Positions 43,514 through 54,548 of a stretch of 64,000 nucleotides of DNA are shown one piece after another. Source of the DNA: Limnephilus marmoratus. Taxonomy: Eukaryota > Arthropoda > Insecta > Trichoptera > Limnephilidae. Under the pieces are notes generated by a model. It ran no database searches. It had not been told where the DNA came from and worked only from the letters and a program-made list of their open reading frames with translations. Where the stretch lies: positions 992,001-1,056,000 of the forward strand of contig OU862922.1 in NCBI GenBank assembly GCA_917880885.1. Reading direction: 5' to 3'. Numbering within the stretch: position 1 is the stretch's first letter; every line of letters starts with the position of its first letter. The translations under genes and the position numbers were made by a program.

Positions 43514-46352
43514 ATTAAAGCAGTTAGGTATTGAAGATTTAACTGATCTTATTTTGTTTCACTGCGCGGTAAGAAAAATTGATTCACAGACGGCTCAGAA
43601 CTTTGAGCTGACAGTTCGTAATAAAGAAATTCCTTCTTATAAGGAGTTAGTTTCGTTTGTACAAGATCAAGTAAAGATTTTAGAACGAACGAGTAACTCG
43701 CATGGTGTCGTAAATAAAACGCATCCCATTTCGTCCTCCCGATCAAATAATACTAAATCGTTCGTCGCGAGTAATGCGAATATTCCGCGCTTCCCAGCTC
43801 CGCCGAAAGGATGTATTCTGTGTAACAAAACTGATCATTTAGTCAACGTTTGCTCAAAGTTTAAATGTATGAGTTCCCCACAGGCTCGATTTGAATTTAT
43901 AAAATCGAAAAATGCCTGTGTAAATTGCCTTAGTGGTTCACATACAATCAAGTCATGCAAATCGGGGTTAGTTTGTGATTTGTGCAATAAACGTCATCAT
44001 ACATTCTTACATTTCGGCAGTGTGAATAATATGAAAACCAATACTCATGTACATACGTCGCAAGTACCTACCAGTGAAGAACCGTCAGTCCCCCCTCCAG
44101 TGTTATCCAGCATCAATGGAACTGGCATTGGTGATAAGCAAGTGGAGGGGACCGCGAATGTCAATCCTTCGTGTTCGCTTTGTGCCAAAGTAATACCGAA
44201 CTCTTCTATTTTACTTTCGACCGCACAAGTATACGCGAAGCTTAAAAACGGAAATAAAGTTATTGTTCGGTGCCTAATTGATAATGGCTCTCAAAATAAT
44301 TTGATTACGGTCGATTGTTGTAAGACGCTGAATTTACCAATAATTCCTTTGAGTAATTCGTTTGTCAAAGGAATTGGATCAACGTCTCGACCAATTTTCG
44401 GTTACGTGTATTTGGATATTGAGTCTCGCGTATATCCAGAGAATAAATATAATATACATGCGCTTGTCGTTGACAGTATCACCGACCAATTACCTAATCA
44501 CTATATAGCCAAGGGTGACATGAGGTACTTAGAGGGCATACCTCTCGCAGACTTAACGTGGAATATTCCTGGATGCGTGGATGTCGTCATCGGTGCGCAA
44601 ATGTTCCCATATATTTATTTAGGGAACAGGGTTGAATCGGGTACTAGTGCACCCCCCGCGTTATCGACCGCTTTCGGTTTCGTGTTGATGGGTGATTTCC
44701 CCAATAATGTGCTCAACACAAACACATCATTTTCGGCACTCGCACTGAATGATTTAGTGCAAAAATTTTGGCTGTTAGAAGAGATACCTAATATAAAATT
44801 TCTAAGTCCGGAGGAGACAGAATGTGAGAATCTCTTTACTTCATCAATTTCTCGCACTGATGATGGTAGATATTCTGTTGCTTTACCTTTCTGTAAAGAT
44901 CCAAGACAATTGGGTAATTCTCGTACTGCTGCCCAACGCCGATTTTTGGCATTGGAGCGAAAATTTAAACATTCCCCTGCTTTGCAGGAGAATTATAACA
45001 AGATTATCAGTGAATATATTGAAAATAATTACCTATCAGAAGTCTCAGAGTCTGATATCACAGAAGATGGATATTACATCCCACATCATGCTGTCACTCG
45101 TCCAGACAAACCAATGCCTCGTATTGTGCTCGATGCTAGTGCTAAAACACACACAGGGCTGTCACTGAATGATATTATTCATACTGGTCCCAATTTGCAA
45201 GCCGATTTGTTTCTGCTTTTGCTTGACTTTCGTCTTTTTCCCATCGCTATGACTGCGGATATAAAGCAAATGTATTTACAGATTGAAGTTCCTAGCAAGC
45301 ATCGCAGATACCTGAGGATCTTATTTCGATTCTCAAATAATGGTCTCATACGAACTTTTCAGTTCAATCGAGTTCCTTTCGGCTTGACGGCAAGTCCATA
45401 CTTAGCAATGCGGACGGTTCGCCAGTTGGCCCAGGATATGAGACCACATTACCCGGACGCTGCCAAAGTGGCAGAGTCCAAGCTGTACATGGACGACCTG
45501 GTCTATTCTATTGCAGATGAGCCCAGCGCCATACGTCTTTCTCGAGAATTAATCTCATTGTTTAAGTCCGGTGCCTTTGATTTAGTAAAATGGACTAGTA
45601 ATTCTCAAGTTGTACTTGAGAACCTCCCGTATTCTCACCGCAGCTCAGTGGACTTCACTGTTGGTTCTAACAATACCTCTAAGGTGTTGGGCCTGTCGTG
45701 GGAACCAGCTGATGACAGCTTCTTCTTTACGGCATCTTATGTTCAGGAGAAGTGCACAAAGCGGAGCATACTCTCCATAGTCGCCCGCTTATTTGATGTC
45801 CTCGGCTTGGTCGCCCCTGTCATTCTGTACGCTAAATTACTTATCAAAGAGCTATGGCTGTGCAACATTGGTTGGGATGATACACCCCCTGATAGCGTTA
45901 TTCGTCGGTTTTCGGCGCTTACACAGGAATTTCCTCTAATTTCAATGATGAAAATCCCTCGCCATGTTGGTGTCCTGAAAGACAGTACGGTGCTCGTTGT
46001 TGCTTTCTGCGAAGCAAGCATGAATGGTTACGGCTGTGTGATTTATTTGCACACCACTGATCTGTTTGGGAAAATTACAGTGAGATTGTTGTGCGCAAAA
46101 TCAAAGGTTTCTCCCACCAAAGTGACGACCCTCGCTCGTTTGGAGCTCTGTGCCGCAGTATTGATGTCCAAATTAATACGGACGGTTCAAGATAATTATT
46201 CTGAGCGTCTTCCTATTGCAGGAACATATGCGTTTTCCGATTCTACCGTTGCGCTCTCTTGGATACATTCTTCACCGCATCGCTGGTCGGTGTTTGTTAG
46301 TAATCGCGTAGCTCAGTGCCAAGAAAATTTGTCTCCAAAGAACTTTTACCAT
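43514..46352 (+). pseudogene. BEL/Pao Gag-Pol: zinc fingers, protease, RT, RNase H
   Basis: The frame resumes after the LINE and stays open to the solo LTR. Contents: Gag zinc motifs (CILCNKTDHLVNVC, CVNCLSGSHTIKSC, CDLCNKRHH); aspartic protease with CLIDNGSQNNLI (DNG rather than the commoner DSG); RT with MPRIVLDASAKTH, FNRVPFGLTASPYLA and the YMDD active site; RNase H region with TTLARLELCAA and FSDSTVALSWI. It ends at NFYH, where the solo LTR enters. This is the largest intact piece (over 940 residues) but is not a full polyprotein. Confidence 0.9.
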
Positions 46353-46683
46353 TGTAGAGAATGACAGCGATTTCATTTTACAGCCATAAAGTAATTTTGT
46401 ATAAGGGTATCCCTGAGATCTGAGCGCTTGCGGGCCAGACGCCAGAATAAACTGGTAGGCAATTTCATTCCCTTACTTGCGCCCTTTTGGGTCGTTCGTC
46501 GCTTTTCGCTGTCATACTCGCCATTTTCCTTCAAATCCTTCTGAATCGAACTTTTGTCGTGTCATGCTTTGTATCCAACATTCAATAAACGTGGAGTCCG
46601 GAACCTCAACCTGTGTATTAATTTATCTTCATACCTTGGCTACATTAGTAAGTACGATCCTACCAAATAAAGTCATTTGCCAA
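46353..46683. repeat. Solo LTR inserted in BEL pol
   Basis: 331 bp between two copies of ACCAT (46348-46352, 46684-46688). It begins TGTAGAGAATGACAGC and contains AATAAA-type signals (CAATAAACG, near 46583). Pol similarity stops at its left edge and continues right after its right copy of ACCAT. No internal region remains, as expected after LTR-LTR recombination. The parental family is unknown; it differs from the BEL LTRs here. Confidence 0.8.
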
Positions 46684-46688
46684 ACCAT

Positions 46689-47552
46689 GTTGCTGGTAGT
46701 GAAAACCCGAGCGACTGCCTTTCTCGTGGCATGCTTCCTTCCCAACTCATTTCACATGATTTATGGTGGAACGGCCCATCATGGATTCGCAGCCCACCTT
46801 TGGAATGGCCATTAAAACCGTTTCACACTACCAATACTGGTGAAATACCTGAACACAAAGCTAATGTGCTCATTGCAACATTTCAGGGTGAAAAATCGGT
46901 CCTGAGTGAACTGGCTCAGCGTATATCCACTTGGGATAAACTACTAAGGATTGTTGTTTACGTCCTCCGATTCATAAAAAAGATATCACTTTCCTCTGGA
47001 ACGGTCAATAATCTTATGACTGCTGAAAAGGCTGTGATTCGTGCTGTGCAGAGTATTCATTTTGCAGGAGATATTGCTGCACTCCAGAAAGGCAAATTTC
47101 ATTCCAAAAGACTTCAGAGTTTATCTCTATTTCTTGATGGAGATAATCTGTTACGTATTGGGGGGCGGATTTCTAAATCTGATTTACCTTTTGAGGTTAA
47201 ACATCCGGTTTTACTTCCCAAACATGACTGTGTTGTCGATCTGATCATCGCTCACTTTCATGTCGTGAACTGTCATACAGGCCCAGGTCTTCTTATGTCT
47301 ATCTTACGTCAACGCTATTGGATATTAGATGCTAGGACTGTTATTAGGGCGATGGTGCGGAAATGCAATTGTTGCTTCCGCTTAAATCCATCGCATCCTA
47401 CACCAAAGATGGCAGATTTACCGTCATATCGTGTTGCAGAAGCAAAGGCCTTCGTACATACCGGTGTAGATTACGCAGGTCCCCTCCGTATTACGCTGAC
47501 TCGTCGGAGAGGACAACATTCTCAATCATTTGTCTATTCGTATGCCTTGTGA
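46689..47552 (+). pseudogene. BEL/Pao Pol: RNase H end and integrase N-half
   Basis: It starts with VAGSENPSDCLSRGM, the segment expected straight after the RNase H part. It contains the zinc-binding H..H..C..C module (AHFHVVNCHTGPG, CNCC) and the first catalytic aspartate of integrase in TGVDYAGP. The frame shifts near 47520, after which the expected YICLFVCLVTKAIH segment lies in another frame. Confidence 0.85.
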
Positions 47553-47570
47553 CCAAGGCTATTCATAATA

Positions 47571-47655
47571 TATTATAATAAAACAAATATGAAACTTTAT
47601 TCCACTATCCACTAAGGCTATTCATATTCCACTATCCACTAAGGCTATTCATATT
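47571..47655. repeat. ~85-bp insertion between AAGGCTATTCAT repeats
   Basis: Integrase coding should run directly from AAGGCTATTCAT into ATTGAGTTGGTCTC. Instead ~85 bp intervene, made of AT-rich sequence plus two units of CCACTAAGGCTATTCATATT. It may be a small retroposed or slippage-generated insertion. Confidence 0.6.
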
Positions 47656-48040
47656 GAGTTGGTCTCTGACTTAACTTCAAATGCTTTCCTGCCTGCTTTC
47701 AGCCGTTTTATTTCTTGGCGTGGCCCGGTAACATGCTTGTATTCAGATAATGGTACTAATTTTGTGGGTGCGAAGGCACAATTAGATGACCTCTACAAGT
47801 TTTTGGTTGAATCTGAATATGAGCCCTCATTAAAGCGCGAACTCGCTAAGCGTCGTATAGAGTGGAAAATGATTCCACCACGCGCGCCTCATTTTGGGGG
47901 TATGTGGGAGTCGAACATAAAGAGCATGAAGACACACTTGTACCGTGTGATTGGAACTCAGCTTCTCACCTATGAGGAGTTACATACTGTGCTAGTTCAA
48001 ATTGAGTGCATAATGAATTCGCGTCCACTTACAGTTATGT
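47653..48040 (+). pseudogene. BEL/Pao integrase catalytic core, C-half
   Basis: It carries the second catalytic aspartate (YSDNGTNFVGA) and the third acidic residue in PRAPHFGGMWES. It is cut at NSRPLTVM by the LINE fragment at 48040; the last part continues at 48788. Confidence 0.85.
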
Positions 48041-48787
48041 ATACAGAATAAATTTTCGAAATATTTACTCAAGAAATACAACAAAACTTCAAATAATATG
48101 TTATCTTTACAAAAAAGACGCACACTGTCAGATCTGATATTTCTACATAACCTGCTTAATAATAAAATAGATAGTCCCGAATTGCTATCTGTCATTGGTT
48201 TAAATGTTCCAATGAGGCGTACCAGGCACACTTCACTTTTTCACATAGGATCCAATAATACTAATGCAGCACAAAACTCACCAATCTCTCGCGCAATCAC
48301 ATCTTATACACACTATGAAAAATTATTACACTTAGACATTTTCCACAACTCCCTGCAAACATACAAAACTAATTTACTAAATTTGTTGGCGTGATATAAT
48401 TAATTTTAAAACTTCTTATTTACACTTATATTTTCATTAAACTTTAATTACTACTCATGAGCATGTATTTATTGCTATAAAAATACTCATCTTTTCACTA
48501 AACTAATTACAATTTGTTAGCATGTAATTCTTGTTCTAAAAAAAAAAAATCTCTTTTATCTTTGTATACAATTTTCCTTAATATTATTCTTCTCTTTCAT
48601 TCATTAGTTAAGTTTTAAGAACTGTTCAAATCCCAGGCGTATTATCCCAGATATTATACGGACTTACGTAATAGGTACTAAAGCATGTAATTACTTTATT
48701 TAACATTCCTTATAACTTGTAAACTTATGTACTGTGTATGTTCCTAATAAACAAATAAACAAATAAACAAAATAAACAAATAAACAA
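48040..48787 (+). mobile_element. 5'-truncated LINE fragment in BEL integrase
   Basis: The frame 48055-48394 encodes the C-terminal end of a Jockey-group ORF2 (RRTLSDLIFLHNLLNNKID), similar in pattern to the fragment at 62860-63192. The 3' end is a tail of AAATAAAC-type units (about 48745-48787). The integrase frame stops at ATG before it and resumes at ATGTCTTCTG after it, so any target duplication is only a few bases. Confidence 0.75.
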
Positions 48788-49192
48788 ATGTCTTCTGACC
48801 CTTATCCAGAAGTCCTTACGCCTGCGCATTTTTTAATGTCGACACCATTGCAGTACTTGCCTGCTTTTGTCCTGGCAGACGGTAAAATCAATTTGACTCA
48901 GCGTAAGCAATTATTAGACAGCATGGTTCAGTCCTTCTGGAAGAAGTGGCGTTCAGAGTATCTGCACACCTTGCAAGTCAGGCAGAAGTGGACTACTTCT
49001 GATCATCCGATAGATATCGGAACTGTCGTACTAGTGGGACAGGAAGATTCCCCTCCGTTAAATTGGCCTTTAGGCGTGATAACTGAAATCCATCCCGGAA
49101 TGGATAAAATTGTTCGCGTTGCGACGGTAAAGACACGATTTGGTTCTTTTAAACGTCCGGTTGTCAAATTATATCCCATTCCAAGGCAATAA
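48788..49192 (+). pseudogene. BEL/Pao integrase C-terminal part
   Basis: It begins SSDPYPEVLTPAHFLM, the motif following the integrase core in BEL/Pao elements. It continues through FWKKWRSEYLHTLQVRQKW and the beta-rich C-terminal domain (PPLNWPLGVITEIHPG), and ends with a stop at 49190-49192. The 49193-49499 stretch is the 3' untranslated region, with a purine run (AAGGCGGGGAA) before the 3' LTR that could be the polypurine tract. Confidence 0.85.
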
Positions 49193-49499
49193 TTTTATAT
49201 TCTATCTATTTTTGTTTATTTTTATTTATTTATTTTTTGTTTTTTAGTCATTGTTTCAATGATCTCTGACCCAGACATGGCATTACTTAATATCCGTTAT
49301 CTTGGTCAATTGAACTTTATTACATTGTATTTTTTAGTTATTTTTCTTTATTTTGTGAGATTCTGCGAATTTCCAATGCGTGTCATTCCTGAATATTATC
49401 GGTGAATACAGTCACTTTATTTCTATTTCATTTCTTGTTTCATTTGTATTTTTATACTCTTTCTTTTGTAAGCTCTACGAACTTCCAAGGCGGGGAATA

Positions 49500-50059
49500 T
49501 GGATACGCGCCATAAATATATTTGGATCCATTTTCTTAATCAATTAATAATTTATGCTATGAGACCATGAGGGCGCCATCTATGGTTTTTGTATTGTATT
49601 GAGTACCTATGTGACTTGAAATTCAGTGTATTCATGCATTTCCTTACCTCTGTGAGGCAGGCAATTGCTTCCGACGGGAGTGTCAGTGAAAGGCCAAGAG
49701 ATGTCGCTCCTAGTCACGCATAATCGAATAATTCATCCAATACTTGAATTATTGTTGTACAAGATTGTGGCACGCATTATTAATATGCAAATTTTTTCAT
49801 TGTTGAAACTTCCTTGCTGTGCAAAACATCTGTTGAGATTATTCAATACCGCTTTGATATTTTTAATCAAAAGAAGTGTCTTTTGTGTTGGACATCGCCA
49901 ATGAGCTGCATTCTCTGAGTGAGTATTGTTTGTTTTCACTTTGGAATTTGGAATTGCTGGGTCAACTGTTTTTGTGTCACATAGGGAAGAATTCAATTTT
50001 TGTTAATTTACATAGGGTAGTCATTCCCTCGTGTCAGGGGCTATTTATAAGCCCCTATA
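49500..50059 (+). repeat. BEL/Pao 3' LTR
   Basis: 560 bp, nearly identical to the 5' LTR; visible differences are near the end (TTTTTGTT for TTTTCGTT, TATAAG for TACACG, CTATA for CTACA). It is followed by the ATTGT duplication. Confidence 0.92.
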
Positions 50060-50072
50060 ATTGTGATCATGG

Positions 50073-51636
50073 GTGATTAGGTTAGTCGTCGGAGATGCTA
50101 CAATAACGTGCTACGATGCTGTTCGAGTTGGTGAAAAGGCAATGAATGCGATAGTCGGCTTGACATTCTCAGACATCAAGTTGTCCCGCAAAGATCGGGC
50201 ATTTCCAATGTCTTCTGTCAGCTCGTCGATAAAAATTCACGATGAAAAGGTTGCAGTTGACCCAACATTGCTGTTTCAGCGGATGTGTATAAGCAAACGA
50301 TCAGATGAGGATTTGATGAAATTCTTTGAGTATGAGTTGGCCCCATTTCCCTTGGCACTGTTCAATGAAAGTGGGATGCGAAAGACAAATAAATCTGTTC
50401 TGTATAGCTTATTCGAGCCTACCAAAAAATTGTTCTACTGTCTCAGATGAACATAGTTGTGGACGGAGGATTTCTATCATATTATACATATTATCTATAT
50501 TATACAGAGTAATTTGACAAAAAGATGTCTCCGTTGCCGCAATTTGTGATCGTTATATCACCTATGTCAACCACCACTATCCTGGAATGATTCGCACTGT
50601 GATATTTGATGGGTACGCAAATCCAGTCAATAGTACAAAATCACAAGAACAGATGCGATGATACAGACTGAGAAGGTCAGCCGACATCAATTTGACATGG
50701 AACAAATCAATACCCGTTAAACAGGAAGATTTTTTATCCAATCCTACCAACAAAAGTAACTTCATCTCCTTACTACAGACTAAGTTTCGGGAGAATGGGA
50801 TACAGACTCATCAGGCCACCGATGATGCTGACGTCCTTATCGTGAAGACTGCTGTGGAACTATCCTTTCACAACTCTGTGGCTGTCTTTGGTGAGGATGT
50901 GGACCTCACTGTCCTTTTGATTGCTTCCACTCCTCCCACCTAAGATATTTTGTTGCTGAAACCCGGACGAGGGAAAACCAAAACATTGGCACTGTCCACC
51001 CAAGAGATGCAGCATCGTGGATTTGAATACATCATATTTTTACATTCATTTACCGGATGCGATACAACGTCTGCAAATTTCAGGAGAAGCAAGGTGGGCT
51101 TTTCAAAATTGTACTTGGAGTCAGAAATGATCAAGCAAGCGGCAATGATCTTTAACAACCCCTCCTCTACTCACGACGAGGTTGAAGAGGCTGGAAGTAA
51201 ATGCTTCCTGAAATGGTATGCAGCGCCAAAAAGACAGACCTCCCTTAACCAGTACCGCTTCCAGTCGTTCACAAGGTCCGTGACAAATATGAAGCCTGAC
51301 ATCAGCTCCCTCCCTCCAACAGAGAGTGCAGCTAAACAGCATTCCCGGCGGACATACCACCAAGTTCAGCAGTGGCTCGGGATTGAGCTGTCCCCTGAAG
51401 AATGGGGGTGGAAACACGAAGGAGACACCCTGGCGTCAATTACAACAGAAGATCCTCCAGCACCGGAGGTCCTTCTGAAAATGATATTTTGCCACTGCGC
51501 CAAGGATTGTGCAATTGGCAAATGCGGATGCCGAAAAGCAATGCTGACCTGTTCTGCAGCGTGCCTTCACTGCCAAGGGAGATGTCTCAATAGCGTGCCT
51601 GTTGCCGAGGACGACGATGAAGATGACGTAGAATGA
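50073..51636 (+). pseudogene. Element X protein: PIN/FEN-like nuclease with cysteine-rich tail (broken)
   Basis: Three open pieces: 50073-50450 (FFEYELAPFPLALFNESGMR), 50692-50943 (DDADVLIV, VAVFGEDVDLTVLL) and 50944-51636 (LKPGRGK, FLHSFTGCDTTSA, RTYHQVQQWLG, then FCHCAKDC, KCGCRK, CSAAC, CQGRC). Between 50451 and 50691 the expected VVDGG and VIFDGYANPV segments are present but frameshifted. Conserved acidic residues (FDG, DAD, GEDVD, GCD) fit a PIN/FEN-type metal-dependent nuclease; the C-terminal cysteines resemble a CXC (tesmin-like) motif. Similar proteins of unknown function are multicopy in invertebrate genomes. Catalysis of transposition is a hypothesis. Confidence 0.6.
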
Positions 51637-51752
51637 CGTAGACTGAGAATGACGATGCCATGGATGAACAACGCTTGCCAGGACCCTCACGTCCAAAGAG
51701 GATATGAAAACGTGAATCCATATAAAGTTGAGAGTGTAACATGATGTTATTG

Positions 51753-52724
51753 AGAACAGTGCCAAGGGAAATGGGGCCAACTCATACTCAAAGAATTTCA
51801 TCAAATCCTCATCTGATCGTTTGCTTATACACATCCGCTGAAACAGCAATGTTGGGTCAACTGCAACCTTTTCATTGTGAATTTTTATCGACGAGCTGAC
51901 AGAATACATTGGGAATGCCCGATCTTTGCGGGACAACTTGATGTCTGAGAATGTCAAGCACACTATCGCATTCATTGCCTTTCCACCAACTCGAAATGCA
52001 TCGTAGCACGTTATTTTGTAGCATCTCCGACGACTAACCTAATCACCCATGATCACAATAATAATGATTATAAAATGAATTCCACTAATCATCTGTTCGA
52101 GGACAACTTACCTGCTTTCTTGCGTGCAAAAATTAATAAGGAATTTCCCATGAAGAAAAAACCCGTCTTAATAATTTGGTAAGAAAAAACAGCTTTTTCT
52201 GAAAATGATGACATTTTACCATTTTACGAAAAAACTTAAAATTGCTGTAAATATTTACTGGTTGGAGATTTATTTACATATATACATATATTCTAAAAGG
52301 TAATTAAATTAGTTACAACTTCTTTCAAATAAATTTCTTTCTTGGATGAATATTTTAGACGATATGAAGGAATGTTTGATGAAAAATGTGAGGTAAAATG
52401 ATTTTTTTCGAAAATATTGACATTTGTGGAGCGTATAACTCAAAAACGGCTGGGATTTCCAAAATTACGTATAGAATAAAAGTTGTAGATAATCTTATGA
52501 GCTTTTACTTATTTTAAAAAAGTTTTCCTCTGCGACGCACTGTTTTTGAGATATAAACGGAAACCCGAAAATCGGGACCATCCCCCCCCCCTCCCCCCCC
52601 CTAGCTCACCACCGAAACGTCAGGACTTTTAGTATGTTCACACCCTAAGCACCCTAAACAAGTCCTGAAAGAATCGCTTAGGTTCCTGCTCACGTACTCT
52701 ACAACTCCTTCCTTTACTGGACTA
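51753..52724 (-). repeat. Right inverted arm of element X
   Basis: A minus-strand copy of the left arm, including ~75 codons of the same protein (RMCISKRSDEDLMKFFEYEL; minus-strand frame within 51436-51975) and the long non-coding portion with the C/G run. It lacks the BEL insertion, so at about 52045-52065 it preserves the sequence into which BEL inserted. Confidence 0.85.
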
Positions 52725-53428
52725 AGTATATAAAGTCTTTGGTATAAAATGGACCTTTTATATCGTAAACACTTTTGAATCTTGAGTCGTTTTTATTTAA
52801 GTACAATAATTTTTTTTTATTTATTAATTTTCAACGCCCTGATGGGCGTTTACATGACAAGTTTATAATACAGAGACAGTTTTTTTTAATAAAAAAGATA
52901 AAGTATAAAAACATAACTAGTAAACATCATATGAAAGGTAGGTATACAGATAAATTTAAGGAAAGATAGTGTATTACAATAAAAGAGAAAGTTTCTAAGT
53001 TGTGAATGGCATAGAAAATAAACTAGTAGGCATGTTAGTAATTACAAAATTTACAGGTGACTGATTAAATGTCATAAATAATACATGACAAAATGCAAGA
53101 TACATAAAAACAAAACGTTAACAAGGTTTTTCATTGTAAATTTATATAGAAATACACAAATATATGCAATAGACCCTACGTGATGCTCCTTAGATATCAA
53201 AATATTCTACATAAAAATATTGTTCAGATATTTCTTGAATAACGGTAAACTTGTATTAAATACATCGATATTTGAGGTGTAGTTCCCTAGTACACTACAC
53301 ACGTAGTCGAGAAATTGATGCGTTTGTATGGTAGTTGGTTAGAGAATTATTGTTGCAGAGTAATATGTTTTGCCTTGTCGCTCAAGTTGGTACCTTAAAG
53401 TCAATGAGATGCAGGAGTTCGCAACAAT

Positions 53429-54060
53429 CTAATTCGGAGTGAATAATTTAAACAAAAAAGTTAGGTCGTTTATTTTTCTTCTGTTTTCCAAAGAATGCAA
53501 TTTAAGTGTATTTAGTAAAGATGTGTAGTTAATGTGTTGAATAGGTATGTGTAACTTGAAGTTAATAAATCTTAAAAATTTGTGCTGCACTCTTTCGATA
53601 TTTCTTATATGAATTTGATAATATGGGGACCAAACTATGGCATTGTATTCCAGCAAGCTGCGTACGAGTGACAAATATACGATTTTTATAACTTCCAATT
53701 AATCGAAGTCTTTGATTGTTCTGATTATAAATCCTAGTGTTTTCATGCCTTTGTTAGTTATTTGTTGTATGTGATTTATAAAATTTAATTGCGAATCAAA
53801 CACAACTCCAAGATCCCTAATTTCTTTGACTTTTTCTAAGATTTTATTACTTATCTATTGTGTATTTGAAAGATAGTGGGGTCTTTGTTCGACAAAATGT
53901 TAGTGTCTTACATTTATCGATATTGAGGAATAAGTTGTTTGCGACACACCAATTTTGTAATTTGACGATGTTTGACTGTAGGATTAGACAGTCACATATA
54001 TTGGATATTTCTTTTTTCTTCAGTGAGGCAAAACGAGATAGATCTTTGTAGTTCGTATAG
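53429..54060 (-). pseudogene. LINE ORF2 C-terminal RT fragment
   Basis: The minus strand encodes, with frame changes, CVANNLFLNIDKCKTLTFC, then FINHIQQITNKGMKTLGFI, then YLSLVRSLLEYNAIVWSPYY. This is the thumb and C-terminal region of Jockey-group reverse transcriptases. Stops and frame breaks (for example near 53700) make it non-functional. Confidence 0.75.
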
Positions 54061-54228
54061 CGCTATCTCTTTCTTTGGATCAAAAACTACTCGATAATAC
54101 CACTCCCCCATTGACAAAACCATAACCTACACAACCATGAAAACCACAACTCACCCGATACCCAATACCCACGGACAAAACCAAATAACTTCACAACCAT
54201 GAAAACTACTAATAACTAGACAACTAGT

Positions 54229-54290
54229 CAGTGGCGGACTAAGGGGGGGCGGGGGGGGGCGGTCCGCCCCGGGCCCCCAGTCTCGCCTCA
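54229..54290 (+). mobile_element. hAT-type terminus CAGTGGCGGAC with G/C tracts
   Basis: CAGTGGCGGACTAAGGGGGG is the classic end of CAGTGGCGGA-type hAT MITEs. A matching inverted end (CAGTGGCGGATACAGAGGGG) stands at 56211-56236, but the flanking octamers (caactagt, gcatatta) do not match, so the two ends probably belong to different copies brought together by rearrangement. Confidence 0.55.
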
Positions 54291-54548
54291 TGTTCCCTTG
54301 ATCAAACCCAAAACAAGGCTTTAAGACACCATTGTAATTTTTTTTTGATAGATGCACTTGTTAAGAATGCTCACACCAATTTTTTTAAGGAAATTGTAAA
54401 AATTGACGGAGATACAGCATTTTATGTGAAACCGTTTGGAACAGTTTGTATGTTGAATTATCCTTCAGCAAATATTGAATGCGTTTTATTTTTGAATGAA
54501 TTTTGTTTTCTATTTCTTATGGTAAATTTTTCTCGCCTGGTACCATAG

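Larger units (their letters stand above)
33516..50059 (+). mobile_element. BEL/Pao LTR retrotransposon, split by several insertions
   Basis: Two 560-bp LTRs (33516-34075, 49500-50059) differ at only about 4-5 positions. ATTGT flanks the whole (33511-33515, 50060-50064), the 5-bp duplication usual for BEL/Pao, and the inverted arm of X at about 52050 keeps the empty site. Gag-Pol has the order Gag, zinc fingers, protease, RT, RNase H, integrase. Interruptions: R1-clade LINE 35100-43508, solo LTR 46353-46683, ~85 bp at 47571-47655, LINE fragment 48040-48787. Without them it is ~6.95 kb. Stops and frameshifts make it defective; no env-like ORF follows integrase. Confidence 0.92.
32856..52724. 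mobile_element. Element X: foldback transposon with ~970-bp inverted arms and a PIN-like/CXC gene
   Basis: Both termini read TAGTCCAGTAAA inward and are flanked by AGT (32853-32855, 52725-52727) at a site where the intact hAT copy has a single AGT. The left arm is 32856-33515 plus 50065-50363 (split by the BEL element); the right arm is 51753-52724, inverted and highly similar. Each arm has a G- or C-run (about 32988-33002; 52582-52610), a GCAG|GTAAGT donor-like site, and ~75 codons of the same protein. The centre (50364-51752) carries the rest of the gene. X alone is ~3.3 kb. I know of no named transposon superfamily with this protein. Confidence 0.75.
30599..52741. mobile_element. hAT MITE, outermost layer of a 22-kb insertion nest
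   Basis: Identical octamers GTATAAAA flank it (30591-30598 and 52742-52749). It is an inverted relative of 16361-16973: homology appears at 30599-30798, 31133-31413, 32700-32855 and 52725-52741, and each break coincides with an insertion bordered by its own target duplication. Subtracting those insertions leaves ~640 bp against 613 bp for the intact copy. Confidence 0.88.

Noticed and set aside
32856..52724. A single 19.9-kb transposon or maverick-like element with ~1-kb terminal repeats
   Set aside because: The BEL/Pao element inside has its own ATTGT duplication and the opposite arm keeps the empty site, so the element is only ~3.3 kb plus insertions.
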